Assembly (NCBI RefSeq): GCF_001421665.1
Contig: NZ_LMKV01000031.1
Coordinates: 78,447 to 142,446 of the forward strand
Direction: 5' to 3'
Length of the DNA: 64,000 bases
Source: Sphingobium sp. Leaf26
Lineage (GTDB): Bacteria > Pseudomonadota > Alphaproteobacteria > Sphingomonadales > Sphingomonadaceae
Below the pieces are notes generated by a model that worked only from the letters and a program-made list of their open reading frames with translations, was not told the origin of the DNA and made no database searches. Positions 18,501 to 24,989 of this stretch are shown here, piece after piece (the stretch's first letter is position 1; every line of letters starts with the position of its first letter). The position numbers were made by a program, and so were the translations under genes.

Positions 18501-18985
18501 TCCATCTCGATCTTGCCGCGATCGGTGGTCACCACCGCCAGCGCGGCGGCGATGCCCCTGCTTCGACGCAGATCGACGGTTTCGCGCAGTTCGGCCAGCT
18601 TGGCATCGACATGGCGTTTGAGCACGGTGACATTGGCCTGTTGCGCCGGATTGTCCCGCGTCAGCGTGGCGACCGCCTCCATCCGTGCCGTCAGCGCTGC
18701 GACCGCACTGTTATAGGGTTCCAGATAGGCCTGGGCGCCGGTCAACAGATAGCCGCGCTGCCCCGTTTCCGCATCCTGCGCGGTCGAAAGCAGTTCGTCG
18801 AGCGCGATCAGGACGGCATGGGTATGGCGGACCGCCACGTCGCTGTCGCGCAGGGTCTGGATATTGCGATAGGCGATCGTGCCGCTCACCGCGAAAAAGC
18901 CAAGGCCGATCAGCAGCCCCAGCGTCGACCAGATGGATGCGCGCGTCAGCGAAAGCGAGCCGAAAGCGGTTTTAATCGTTGCCAT
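15542..18985 (-). CDS. CHASE3-GAF hybrid histidine kinase with three receiver domains
   Basis: An 1147-residue inner-membrane hybrid sensor kinase. From the N-terminus it has a transmembrane helix (about 18-38), a CHASE3-like periplasmic domain (DAETGQRGYLLTG), a second membrane helix (about 195-218), a GAF domain (about 240-385), a Gln/Glu-rich coiled coil (about 385-480), HisKA (FLANMSHELRTPLNSLL), HATPase (NLLSNAFKFTE, DTGIGMSPEQQ, GTGLGLSISRQLA), an Ala/Pro linker and three receiver domains. Their phospho-acceptor Asps are in VLDLGLPD, VLDLTLPD and LMDVMMP; the matching Lys residues are in VKP, KGAK and AKP. It heads the operon with CheR, CheB and a receiver-kinase. The stimulus is unknown. 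Confidence 0.93.
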   Translation of the reverse strand: MATIKTAFGSLSLTRASIWSTLGLLIGLGFFAVSGTIAYRNIQTLRDSDVAVRHTHAVLIALDELLSTAQDAETGQRGYLLTGAQAYLEPYNSAVAALTARMEAVATLTRDNPAQQANVTVLKRHVDAKLAELRETVDLRRSRGIAAALAVVTTDRGKIEMDAIRAQLNNMAQEELRLRAIRLEDMAVASQTAITSGIVTSLIGMGLALAIFILMRIANRARIRQQWLQAGQLGLSAAMRGEKSIEELGEAILTFFARYLGFQGGALFKGEGGRFQRAATLGIPSDAQLPDGFLVKEGLLGQVAADGQPLVIQDIPDGYLTIGSALGRDRPRHLVIVPAKADEVVNAVMELGFFQPVDATTMQLLEQAAPAIGIALRSARFRARLQDALEETQRQSGELQAQSEELRVSNEELEEQGRALKESQVRLEQQQVELEQTNSQLEEQAQTLENQRDELERTAGTLNIKARELEQASQYKSDFLANMSHELRTPLNSLLILSKLLGDNPDGNMSADQVKFARTIESSGNDLLTLINDILDLSKIEAGHIQVQSETMPLQRLASDLRQMFQPIAESRELAFEIEMAPDCPRAIQTDRMRIEQILKNLLSNAFKFTEQGKVSLTLSPAQGGGLSLAVRDTGIGMSPEQQGHIFEAFHQADSTISRRYGGTGLGLSISRQLARLLGGGITLESEQGKGSLFTLTVPLALAPAKDAPHETTALARIDAAPVVPSAAPSAARSTPASDWTLEDDRASIAEGRRLLLVIEDDEVFASIVRDLSRDMGFQCIIAGTAEEAVRLARDYMPSAVVLDLGLPDQSGLTVLDRLKHDDATRHIPIHVVSASDHSQAALSLGAVGYLVKPVKRAQLAEVLQGLQAKLATRVRRVLIVEDDPVQRDAVGKLLLTDDVETVGVGSAAECLEQLRQQTFDCMVLDLTLPDTSGFKLLETLSEEGDHGFPPVIVYTGHDLSPDDEQRLRRYSSSIIIKGAKSPERLLDEVSLFLHQVVSELPPEQRKMIQKARNRDAALEGRRILIVEDDVRNVYSLTSVLEPRGAAVQIARNGQEALDALAAASDDPAKAIDLVLMDVMMPVMDGLTATRAIRNDTRWSALPILMLTAKAMPDDQQRCLEAGANDYMAKPIDVDKLLSLVRVWMPR

Positions 18986-19214
18986 GGCCCATCGCCTATA
19001 CAGGTGTCCCGGCCCCGACTAGCGATTGTTTCGCCGTCAGCGCAAGCCTTGTCCCCGCCGATCGTCATGAACCTGATCTGCATCAATGAACTTTCCCTCT
19101 TGCCTGCGGAAACGGCCGGGCGTCTAAGCTCCGTAATCGTCATGGCGTTAAATCTGTTCGTCGATCGCCTGTGACGGCCCACCCGGCGAATGGCGATCGT
19201 GTGGGAGCGAAAGG

Positions 19215-19464
19215 CTGGCCGCCGCCCGGTCCATGGCGGAAGTGGTGAAGGTACTGCGCCAGACCGCCCGGTCCGCGATCGGAGCGGAGGGCGATGATGG
19301 CGCCCATCGGTCGCCCGGCTCCGGTCGCCGCCCTGGACGCTTATTGGTCGCATAGCGGCGGCCATGACCAGGCGACGATCGACCGGCTGGAGGGGCTGGC
19401 CAGCCTGCGCACCACTCCGCTGTTCGCGCCGATCAGCATCGCAGCGGCACCGCGCATGGATTAA
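19215..19464 (+). pseudogene. decayed GAF-domain fragment of a sensor kinase
   Basis: This gap has no intact gene but shows two kinase-like blocks in different frames. LAAARSMAEVVKVLRQTA with ARSAIGAEG begins at 19215 and resembles the first helix of GAF domains in HWE-type kinases. RPAPVAALDAYWSHSGG with QATIDRLEGLASLRT (ending at TAA 19462-19464) resembles the GAF C-terminal helix. The middle of the domain and the whole kinase core are missing. The stop touches the last codon of the convergent maiA gene. The likeness is by eye and moderate. The remaining stretch 18986-19214 is the upstream region of the hybrid kinase; no other gene was recognised there. Confidence 0.4.
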
Positions 19465-20114
19465 CCCGCGTCGGCCTGCCTGTCGGGATGGGCGGCGGCA
19501 ACGGCTGGTTCCGCGCGGACGCGCTCGACGGCTTCGACCAGCCGGGGAAAGGCGCTGACGTCCACGCCGAAGCGCTCGGCCGAATAGAGCTGCGGCACGA
19601 TATGGCAATCGGCCAGCGTCAGACGATCACCGAAGCAGAAGCGGCCGCCATGGCGCGCCACCAGCGTTTCGAGGGCGCCGAAACCCTGGCTGATCCAATG
19701 GGCGATCCAGTCCTTCACCGCATCCGGCGAAGCGCTGAGATCGTCGCGCAGGCGGTCGAGGACGCGGACATTGTTGAGGGGATGGATGTCGCAGGCGACC
19801 AGCATCGCCATGGCGCGCACCACCGCCCGGTCGATCGCGCTGCCGGGCAACAGCGGCGGATCGGGATAGCGCTCCTCCAGCCATTCGATGATCGCGCCGG
19901 ACTGGGTGAGGACATGGCCCTCCACCTCCAGCGCAGGGACCAGCCCCTGCGGGTTGAGCGCCAGATAATCGGGCGACCGCTGTTCACCGGTCCGCAGGTC
20001 ATGGCTTACCTGATGGTAGCGCACCCCCTTTATGTTGAGGGCGATGCGGGTGCGATAGCTGGTGCCCGAACGCCAATAGCCGTGCAGGATCAGGGCGGGG
20101 TCATGCGTGTCCAT
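19461..20114 (-). CDS. maiA: maleylacetoacetate isomerase / zeta-class GST
   Basis: A 217-residue zeta-class glutathione transferase. The active-site region YWRSGTSYRTRIALNIKGV corresponds to the SSxSxRVRIAL motif of maleylacetoacetate isomerases. NPQGLVPALEVEG and LTQSGAIIEWLEE form the glutathione site, and GDRLTLADCHIVPQLY lies in the C-terminal domain. The enzyme isomerises cis to trans maleyl or fumaryl compounds with glutathione. Homogentisate dioxygenase and fumarylacetoacetase genes are not nearby, so it may serve the catabolic locus rather than tyrosine breakdown. It lies 42 bp downstream of the racemase-like gene on the same strand. Confidence 0.82.
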   Translation of the reverse strand: MDTHDPALILHGYWRSGTSYRTRIALNIKGVRYHQVSHDLRTGEQRSPDYLALNPQGLVPALEVEGHVLTQSGAIIEWLEERYPDPPLLPGSAIDRAVVRAMAMLVACDIHPLNNVRVLDRLRDDLSASPDAVKDWIAHWISQGFGALETLVARHGGRFCFGDRLTLADCHIVPQLYSAERFGVDVSAFPRLVEAVERVRAEPAVAAAHPDRQADAG

Positions 20115-20156
20115 GGCCGCAGGATAGCCGCCGCCGCCGTCCGCGCCAAGCGTGGA

Positions 20157-21281
20157 TCAGCCGCCGGCAGGCACGCGCCAGACCGGGTCGATCGCGTCCA
20201 GCGCCAGTTCGCTGGCCGGCGGCGGGCTGGCGATCGCACCGGGGGTACGGCTGAAGCGGGGCGCGGGCATGGGCTGCGCCACGCCGCCCGGATCGCCGAA
20301 CATGCTTCGCGCCTGCGCATGGGGATGGACCGCCGCCTCGTCGGGCGAAAGGACCGGCGTGACGCAGGCATCGCGATCGGAGAAGACCGCTTCCCAATGG
20401 GCGCGGCTCTGGCTGGCGAAAATGGTAGCGAAGCGCGCCTTCATGTCCGGCCAGGCGGCGCGGTCATGCTGACGCGGCAGGTCGGCGGGATCAAGGCCAA
20501 GGCCGGCGAGCAGATCGGCATAGAATTTGGGTTCGATCGACCCCACCGCCATATATCCCCCACCCGCCGTCCGGTAGACGTCATAGAAGGGCGCGCCGCC
20601 ATCCAGCAGATTGTCGCCGCGCTTGTCGCTCCAGCGGTTCATCGACCGATAGCCGTGGATCATGGTCGCCAACAGCGCGGTGCCCTCGGTCATGGCGGCG
20701 TCCACCACCTGCCCCTGACCGCTCGCCCGCGCTTCCAGCAGGGCGCAGGTGATGCCGAACGCCATCAGCATGCCGCCGCCGCCCATGTCGGCGACCATGT
20801 TGAGGTTGGGCAGCGGAATCTCATCCTCCCGTCCGCACAGCATCAGACTGCCCGACATGGCGAAATAATTGATGTCATGCCCGGCCAGATGCGCCATCGG
20901 CCCATCCTGCCCCCAGCCGGTCATCCGCGCATAGACCAGCGCCGGATTGCGGGTAAGGCAGATGTCCGGGCCAAGGCCGAGCCGCTCCATCACGCCGGGG
21001 CGATAGCCCTCCAGCAGCACATCGGCGGCATCGACCAGCGACAGGAGTTGCGCCACGCCCTCGGCGCTCTTGAGGTCGAGGCTGACGATTTCCCGCCCGC
21101 GATGGAGCAGATTCTTCTCCGGGTCGATCGGCGGGACCATCGGCGGCGCACCGGCCCGTTCGACCCGCAGCACCGTCGCGCCCATGTCCGCCAGCATCAT
21201 CGCGCAGAAAGGACCGGGGCCGACCCCCGCCACTTCCAATATCTTCACCCCGACCAGCGGCCCGCGTCTGTCCATGCTCAC
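20157..21281 (-). CDS. alpha-methylacyl-CoA racemase-like family III CoA-transferase
   Basis: A 374-residue CaiB/BaiF-superfamily protein. Several blocks match alpha-methylacyl-CoA racemase rather than true CoA-transferases: GPFCAMMLADMGATVLRVER, LEGYRPGVMERLGLGPDIC, AGHDINYFAMSG (catalytic His) and VADMGGGGM (catalytic Asp), then GQGQVVDAAMTEG. Racemases of this type interconvert (R)- and (S)-2-methylacyl-CoA so that stereospecific acyl-CoA dehydrogenases can act. The presence of such a gene beside several dehydrogenases suggests a methyl-branched acyl-CoA substrate, such as an isoprenoid or sterol side chain. It lies 27 bp downstream of the BKACE gene and is probably co-transcribed. Confidence 0.8.
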   Translation of the reverse strand: MSMDRRGPLVGVKILEVAGVGPGPFCAMMLADMGATVLRVERAGAPPMVPPIDPEKNLLHRGREIVSLDLKSAEGVAQLLSLVDAADVLLEGYRPGVMERLGLGPDICLTRNPALVYARMTGWGQDGPMAHLAGHDINYFAMSGSLMLCGREDEIPLPNLNMVADMGGGGMLMAFGITCALLEARASGQGQVVDAAMTEGTALLATMIHGYRSMNRWSDKRGDNLLDGGAPFYDVYRTAGGGYMAVGSIEPKFYADLLAGLGLDPADLPRQHDRAAWPDMKARFATIFASQSRAHWEAVFSDRDACVTPVLSPDEAAVHPHAQARSMFGDPGGVAQPMPAPRFSRTPGAIASPPPASELALDAIDPVWRVPAGG

Positions 21282-21308
21282 CCCATTCCCCTATCATGCC
21301 ATGCCGCG

Positions 21309-22235
21309 TCAGATGGCAGTGCGGTCCCCACCCTTCAGATGCAGGATCGCACGCGCTTCGTCCGGGGTGGCGACCGAAAGGCCCATGCCCTCGATGATCG
21401 CGCGGGCGCTCGCCACCTGTTCCGCATTGCTTTGCGCCAGTCGCCCCGGCCCGCCCCACAGCGAATCCTCCAGCCCGACGCGGACATTGCCGCCCATCGA
21501 CGCCGCCATGGCGACGATGCCCATCTGCCGCGCCCCCGCGCCCAGCACCGACCATATATACTGATCGCCGAATAACCGGTCGGCGGTGCGCTTCATGTGC
21601 ATCACATCGTCGGGATGGCTGCCGATGCCACCCAATATGCCGAAGCAGGTCTGGACGAACAAAGGCGCCTTCACGAGGCCCCGATCGAGGAAATGGGCCA
21701 GATTGTAGAGATGGCTGGTGTCATAGCATTCAAATTCGAACCGGGTGCCGAGCGGGCTGAGCAATGCCAGCAGCCCTTCGATATCCTTGTACGTATTCTT
21801 GAACACCAGGTCGCGCGATGCCTCCAGCAACTGCGGTTCCCAGTCATGCTGCCAGTCCTTGTAGCGATCGAGCATGGGGAACAGGCCAAAGCCCATGCTG
21901 CCCATGTTGAGCGAGACGAGCTCCGGCTGGAACCGTGTCGCCGGGCGCAACCTTTCCTCCAGCGTCATCGACGGATGGCCGCCGGTGGTGAGGTTGATGA
22001 CCGCGTCGCTGCGCTGCCTGATGACCTGAAGGAAGGGCTCGAACAGGTCGGGATTCTGGTCCGGGCGGCCATCGACAGGGTTGCGCGCATGAAGGTGGAT
22101 GATCGCCGCGCCGGCCTCCGCCGCGCCGATCGCCGCCTGCGCGATCTCCTCCGCCGTCACCGGCAAATGCGGCGACATGCTGGGCGTATGGATCGCGCCC
22201 GTTACCGCGCAACTGATGATGACCTTCTTCGCCAA
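21309..22235 (-). CDS. BKACE-family beta-keto acid cleavage enzyme
   Basis: A 308-residue TIM-barrel protein of the BKACE (DUF849, 3-keto-5-aminohexanoate cleavage) family, whose members condense a beta-keto acid with acetyl-CoA to give acetoacetate and a new acyl-CoA. Visible family blocks are KKVIISCAVTGAIHTPSMSP, IHLHARNPVDGRPDQNPDL (zinc-binding His pair), INLTTGGHPSM, GSMGFGLFPM and GGNVRVGLEDSLW. The start is placed at TTG 22235, preceded by AAGGAGAGG; the frame is open to 22313 but without a comparable site. The palindromic region at 22290-22316 lies just upstream, so this may be an independent promoter. Confidence 0.85.
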   Translation of the reverse strand: MAKKVIISCAVTGAIHTPSMSPHLPVTAEEIAQAAIGAAEAGAAIIHLHARNPVDGRPDQNPDLFEPFLQVIRQRSDAVINLTTGGHPSMTLEERLRPATRFQPELVSLNMGSMGFGLFPMLDRYKDWQHDWEPQLLEASRDLVFKNTYKDIEGLLALLSPLGTRFEFECYDTSHLYNLAHFLDRGLVKAPLFVQTCFGILGGIGSHPDDVMHMKRTADRLFGDQYIWSVLGAGARQMGIVAMAASMGGNVRVGLEDSLWGGPGRLAQSNAEQVASARAIIEGMGLSVATPDEARAILHLKGGDRTAI

Positions 22236-22289
22236 CGCCCTCTCCTTGCGACTCTTTATGCTGGCCGACTGCCATGCTGCAATTCTTAC

Positions 22290-22316
22290 CATAATGACAA
22301 TTATGATATGCATGCA
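22290..22316. promoter_or_regulatory. AT-rich palindrome upstream of BKACE gene
   Basis: CATAAT (22290-22295) and ATTATG (22300-22305) form a perfect 6-bp inverted repeat with a 4-base spacer, followed by ATATGCATGCAAAC, which has resemblance to the ATATGCT motif of other promoters here. It lies 55-81 bp upstream of the proposed TTG start. Operator function is inferred from position and symmetry. Confidence 0.4.
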
Positions 22317-22322
22317 AACTAT

Positions 22323-23552
22323 TTATGCCGCAGGTATCAGATCCTTGAGCGGACGGCTGGCATCCGCGATCAACTCAGCGGCCACAGTCGCGCGGGCCTC
22401 CACCAGTTTGCGGCCCTGCACATAATCCTTCGTCTGGTTGACGCAGTCGATCGCGATCAGCCGCCCGGCCTTGAGATAGGCGACCGAGAAGCTGCGCGTG
22501 GCCGGATCGCCGCGCAGCACCGTCTGGTCATGGGTGGCGGACAGGCCCGCCGTCTGCAAGCGCAGGTCATATTGGTTCGACCAGAACCACGGCGTCGCGG
22601 CGTAGGGATGCGGATCGCCCAGGATCGCCTTTACCGCGCAACCGGCCTGATCATTGGCATTCTGCACCGATTCCACCCGAAGCACCGTGCCGTCGGCAAA
22701 GACATTGGCATGGGCGGCACAATCGCCGATCGCATAGATATGGGGCAGGCTGGTGCGGCAATGATCGTCCACCTCCACGCCGTTGCCGCCCTTCGCGCCC
22801 GCCGCCAGCAAGGGCGCGACCGCCGGCACGATACCGATGCCGACGATCGCCAGTTGTGCAGGCAGGAACGTCTCGTCGGTCAGGCGCAGCCCTTCCAGCC
22901 GGCCATGCCCTTCGAAGGCGGCAACGCCCATGCCGGTGCGCAGGTCGACGCCATGGGCGCGATGTTCCTGCTCGAAAAAGGCGGACAGTTGCGGCCCGGC
23001 GACCCGCGCCAGCACGCGCGGCAGCATTTCGAGCAGGGTGACAGCCTTGCCCATCCTGCGCAACGCCGCCGCCGCCTCCAGCCCGATATAGCCGCCGCCC
23101 ACGATCGCGACCCGCTCCACCGCGGGCAGTTCACCCAGGATCTCGTCGATATGCGCCCGGTCGCGCACCGCATGGATGCCGGGCAGGTCGCTGCCGGGGC
23201 AGTTCATCGGGCGCGGATCGCCGCCCGCCGCCCAGATCAGGTCGCCATAACCGATCGCCCGCCCGTCGCGCAGCATCACCGATTGCGCCGCCGGATCGAC
23301 CGCCACCGCCTCGCAGCCCAACAGCAGGTCGATGCCATTGTCCGCCCAATAGGCGGCCGGGCGGATCAGCAGCCGCTCGAACGGCTTTTCGCCCAGCATA
23401 TAGTCCTTCGACAAAGGCGGCCGTTCGTAGGGCGCTTCGGCCTCGCGCCCGACGATCACGATCGTTCCGCTGAAACCAGACTGGCGCAGCAGCACCGCCG
23501 CGCTCGCCCCGCCCTGACCGCCACCGACGATCACTATATCATATTGCATCAC
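22323..23552 (-). CDS. FAD-dependent ferredoxin reductase
   Basis: A 409-residue two-dinucleotide-binding-domain flavoprotein of the putidaredoxin/rubredoxin reductase type. The N-terminal FAD site is IVIVGGGQGGASAAVLLRQ, the NADH site is VAIVGGGYIGLEAAAALRR, the second FAD motif is HIYAIGDCA, and ERPPLSKDYM is typical of the family. The reductase domain at the C-terminus includes PWFWSNQYDLRLQ. It would pass electrons from NADH to a [2Fe-2S] ferredoxin serving a cytochrome P450 or Rieske oxygenase. Neither ferredoxin nor oxygenase is encoded in the window. It lies 19 bp downstream of the aldehyde dehydrogenase. Confidence 0.9.
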   Translation of the reverse strand: MMQYDIVIVGGGQGGASAAVLLRQSGFSGTIVIVGREAEAPYERPPLSKDYMLGEKPFERLLIRPAAYWADNGIDLLLGCEAVAVDPAAQSVMLRDGRAIGYGDLIWAAGGDPRPMNCPGSDLPGIHAVRDRAHIDEILGELPAVERVAIVGGGYIGLEAAAALRRMGKAVTLLEMLPRVLARVAGPQLSAFFEQEHRAHGVDLRTGMGVAAFEGHGRLEGLRLTDETFLPAQLAIVGIGIVPAVAPLLAAGAKGGNGVEVDDHCRTSLPHIYAIGDCAAHANVFADGTVLRVESVQNANDQAGCAVKAILGDPHPYAATPWFWSNQYDLRLQTAGLSATHDQTVLRGDPATRSFSVAYLKAGRLIAIDCVNQTKDYVQGRKLVEARATVAAELIADASRPLKDLIPAA

Positions 23553-23571
23553 AGTCTCCGGCTGGGGGGCG

Positions 23572-24972
23572 TCAGGCGGGCACGAAGACCAGCCGGCGCT
23601 GGGTAAATTCCTCCAGCCCGCTTTGTCCCAGTTCCTGCCCCATGCCCGATTGCTTGGCCCCGCCCATGGGGATGAAGGGATTGATGTTCATATGGCTATT
23701 GATCCATACCATCCCGGTTTGAAGCCGTCCGGCGACGGCCAGCGCGCGCGCCTTGTCATTGCCCCAGACGGTGCCGCCCAGCCCCTGATCGATGTCATTG
23801 GCGCGGGCGATGGCATCGTCCAGATCGCTGTAGCGCAGCACCGGCAGGACCGGGCCGAACTGTTCCTCGCGTACGATGCTGGCATCATCGTCAATGTCGC
23901 GCACGATAGCGGGGCGGATGAAATAGCCCGGCCGGTCCAGCGTCTCGCCGCCGATCACCGTGCCGCGCTGCGCCGCCTCGTCGATCATCTGGCGCACCTT
24001 GTCATATTGCGCCTTGTTTTGCAGCGGGCCATATTGCGCGCCCTGCTGCGTCCCTTCGTCGACCACGGCGATCCGCGCCAGTTCCGCCAGTTCGTCGCAA
24101 ATGGCGTCATATTGCGAATCATGCACATAGGCGCGCTTGATCGCCAGGCAGACCTGCCCGCTATTGACCATCGCGCCTTCGAACAGGCTCTTCGCCGTCG
24201 CCTTGGGATCGACATCGTCCAGCACGATCGCCGCATCATTGCCGCCCAGTTCCAGCGTGATCCGCTTCAGCAGGGTGGACACGCTGGCCATCACCTTGCG
24301 CCCGGTTGCGGTCGATCCGGTGAAGGACACTTTGGCGACATCGGGATGGGCGGTCAGCACGCCGCCCAGATCATTGCCGTCGACAATCATGTTGAACACG
24401 CCGGCCGGCAGATGGCGGTTGAAGATTTCCGCGATCCGCAGCGAAGTGAGCGGCGTGGTCGGCGCAGGCTTGGCCACCAGCGTATTGCCGGCGAGCAGCG
24501 CGGGCGGCGCCTTCACCATCAGCAGCGAGATGGGGAAGTTCCACGGCGTGATCGCCGCAACGACACCCAGCGGATAGCGCTGCTCCACGAAGCGGCCGCC
24601 CTCATCCTCCTGCACCACCTTTTCCGGCAGGTCGAGGCTGGCGAGCGCGCGCAGGATGAAGGCGGAGCCGCCGATCTCCTCCATCGCCTTGGGCAACGGC
24701 TTGCCCTGTTCCGCCGTCAACAGGCGCGCCAGTTCCTCCAGCCGTGCCTCCATTTCATCCGCTACCTTGTTAAGGGCCGCGCGGCGTTCATCCATGGGCG
24801 ACGCCGCCCAGCCGGGGAAAGCCGCCTTGGCCGCCGCGACTGCCGCCTGCAACTGCGCTTCGTCCGCGCGCGGGCAATCGGCAATCGACACCTCCGTCGC
24901 CGGATTGATGACCGGCATCACCTGCGCGCCGGCCACCAGCTTTCCGTCAATCACCAGATGGAATGACTCCAT
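23572..24972 (-). CDS. NAD(P)-dependent aldehyde dehydrogenase
   Basis: A 466-residue aldehyde dehydrogenase. The start is set at ATG 24972 (MESFHLVIDGKLV), matching family N-termini; the frame stays open upstream into the receptor gene, but that part is antisense to nothing meaningful. Motifs are AITPWNFPISLLMVKAPPAL, FTGSTATGRKV, the catalytic Glu in LELGG, the catalytic Cys in NSGQVCLAIKR, and GPVLPVLRYSDLDDA. It should oxidise an aldehyde to the acid before CoA activation. It lies 17 bp downstream of the TonB receptor gene, which suggests the aldehyde derives from the imported substrate. Confidence 0.9.
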   Translation of the reverse strand: MESFHLVIDGKLVAGAQVMPVINPATEVSIADCPRADEAQLQAAVAAAKAAFPGWAASPMDERRAALNKVADEMEARLEELARLLTAEQGKPLPKAMEEIGGSAFILRALASLDLPEKVVQEDEGGRFVEQRYPLGVVAAITPWNFPISLLMVKAPPALLAGNTLVAKPAPTTPLTSLRIAEIFNRHLPAGVFNMIVDGNDLGGVLTAHPDVAKVSFTGSTATGRKVMASVSTLLKRITLELGGNDAAIVLDDVDPKATAKSLFEGAMVNSGQVCLAIKRAYVHDSQYDAICDELAELARIAVVDEGTQQGAQYGPLQNKAQYDKVRQMIDEAAQRGTVIGGETLDRPGYFIRPAIVRDIDDDASIVREEQFGPVLPVLRYSDLDDAIARANDIDQGLGGTVWGNDKARALAVAGRLQTGMVWINSHMNINPFIPMGGAKQSGMGQELGQSGLEEFTQRRLVFVPA

Positions 24973-24989
24973 GATCCTGCCGTCCTTTT

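Noticed and set aside
19488..21575. A 695-codon open frame on the plus strand opposite maiA and the racemase-like gene
   Set aside because: It is a shadow of GC-rich coding on the minus strand; the minus-strand proteins show full family motifs, while this frame is rich in Arg/His/Gln without any domain.
21597..23606. A 669-codon plus-strand frame opposite BKACE and ferredoxin reductase
   Set aside because: Same antisense artefact; the minus-strand products are clear enzymes.
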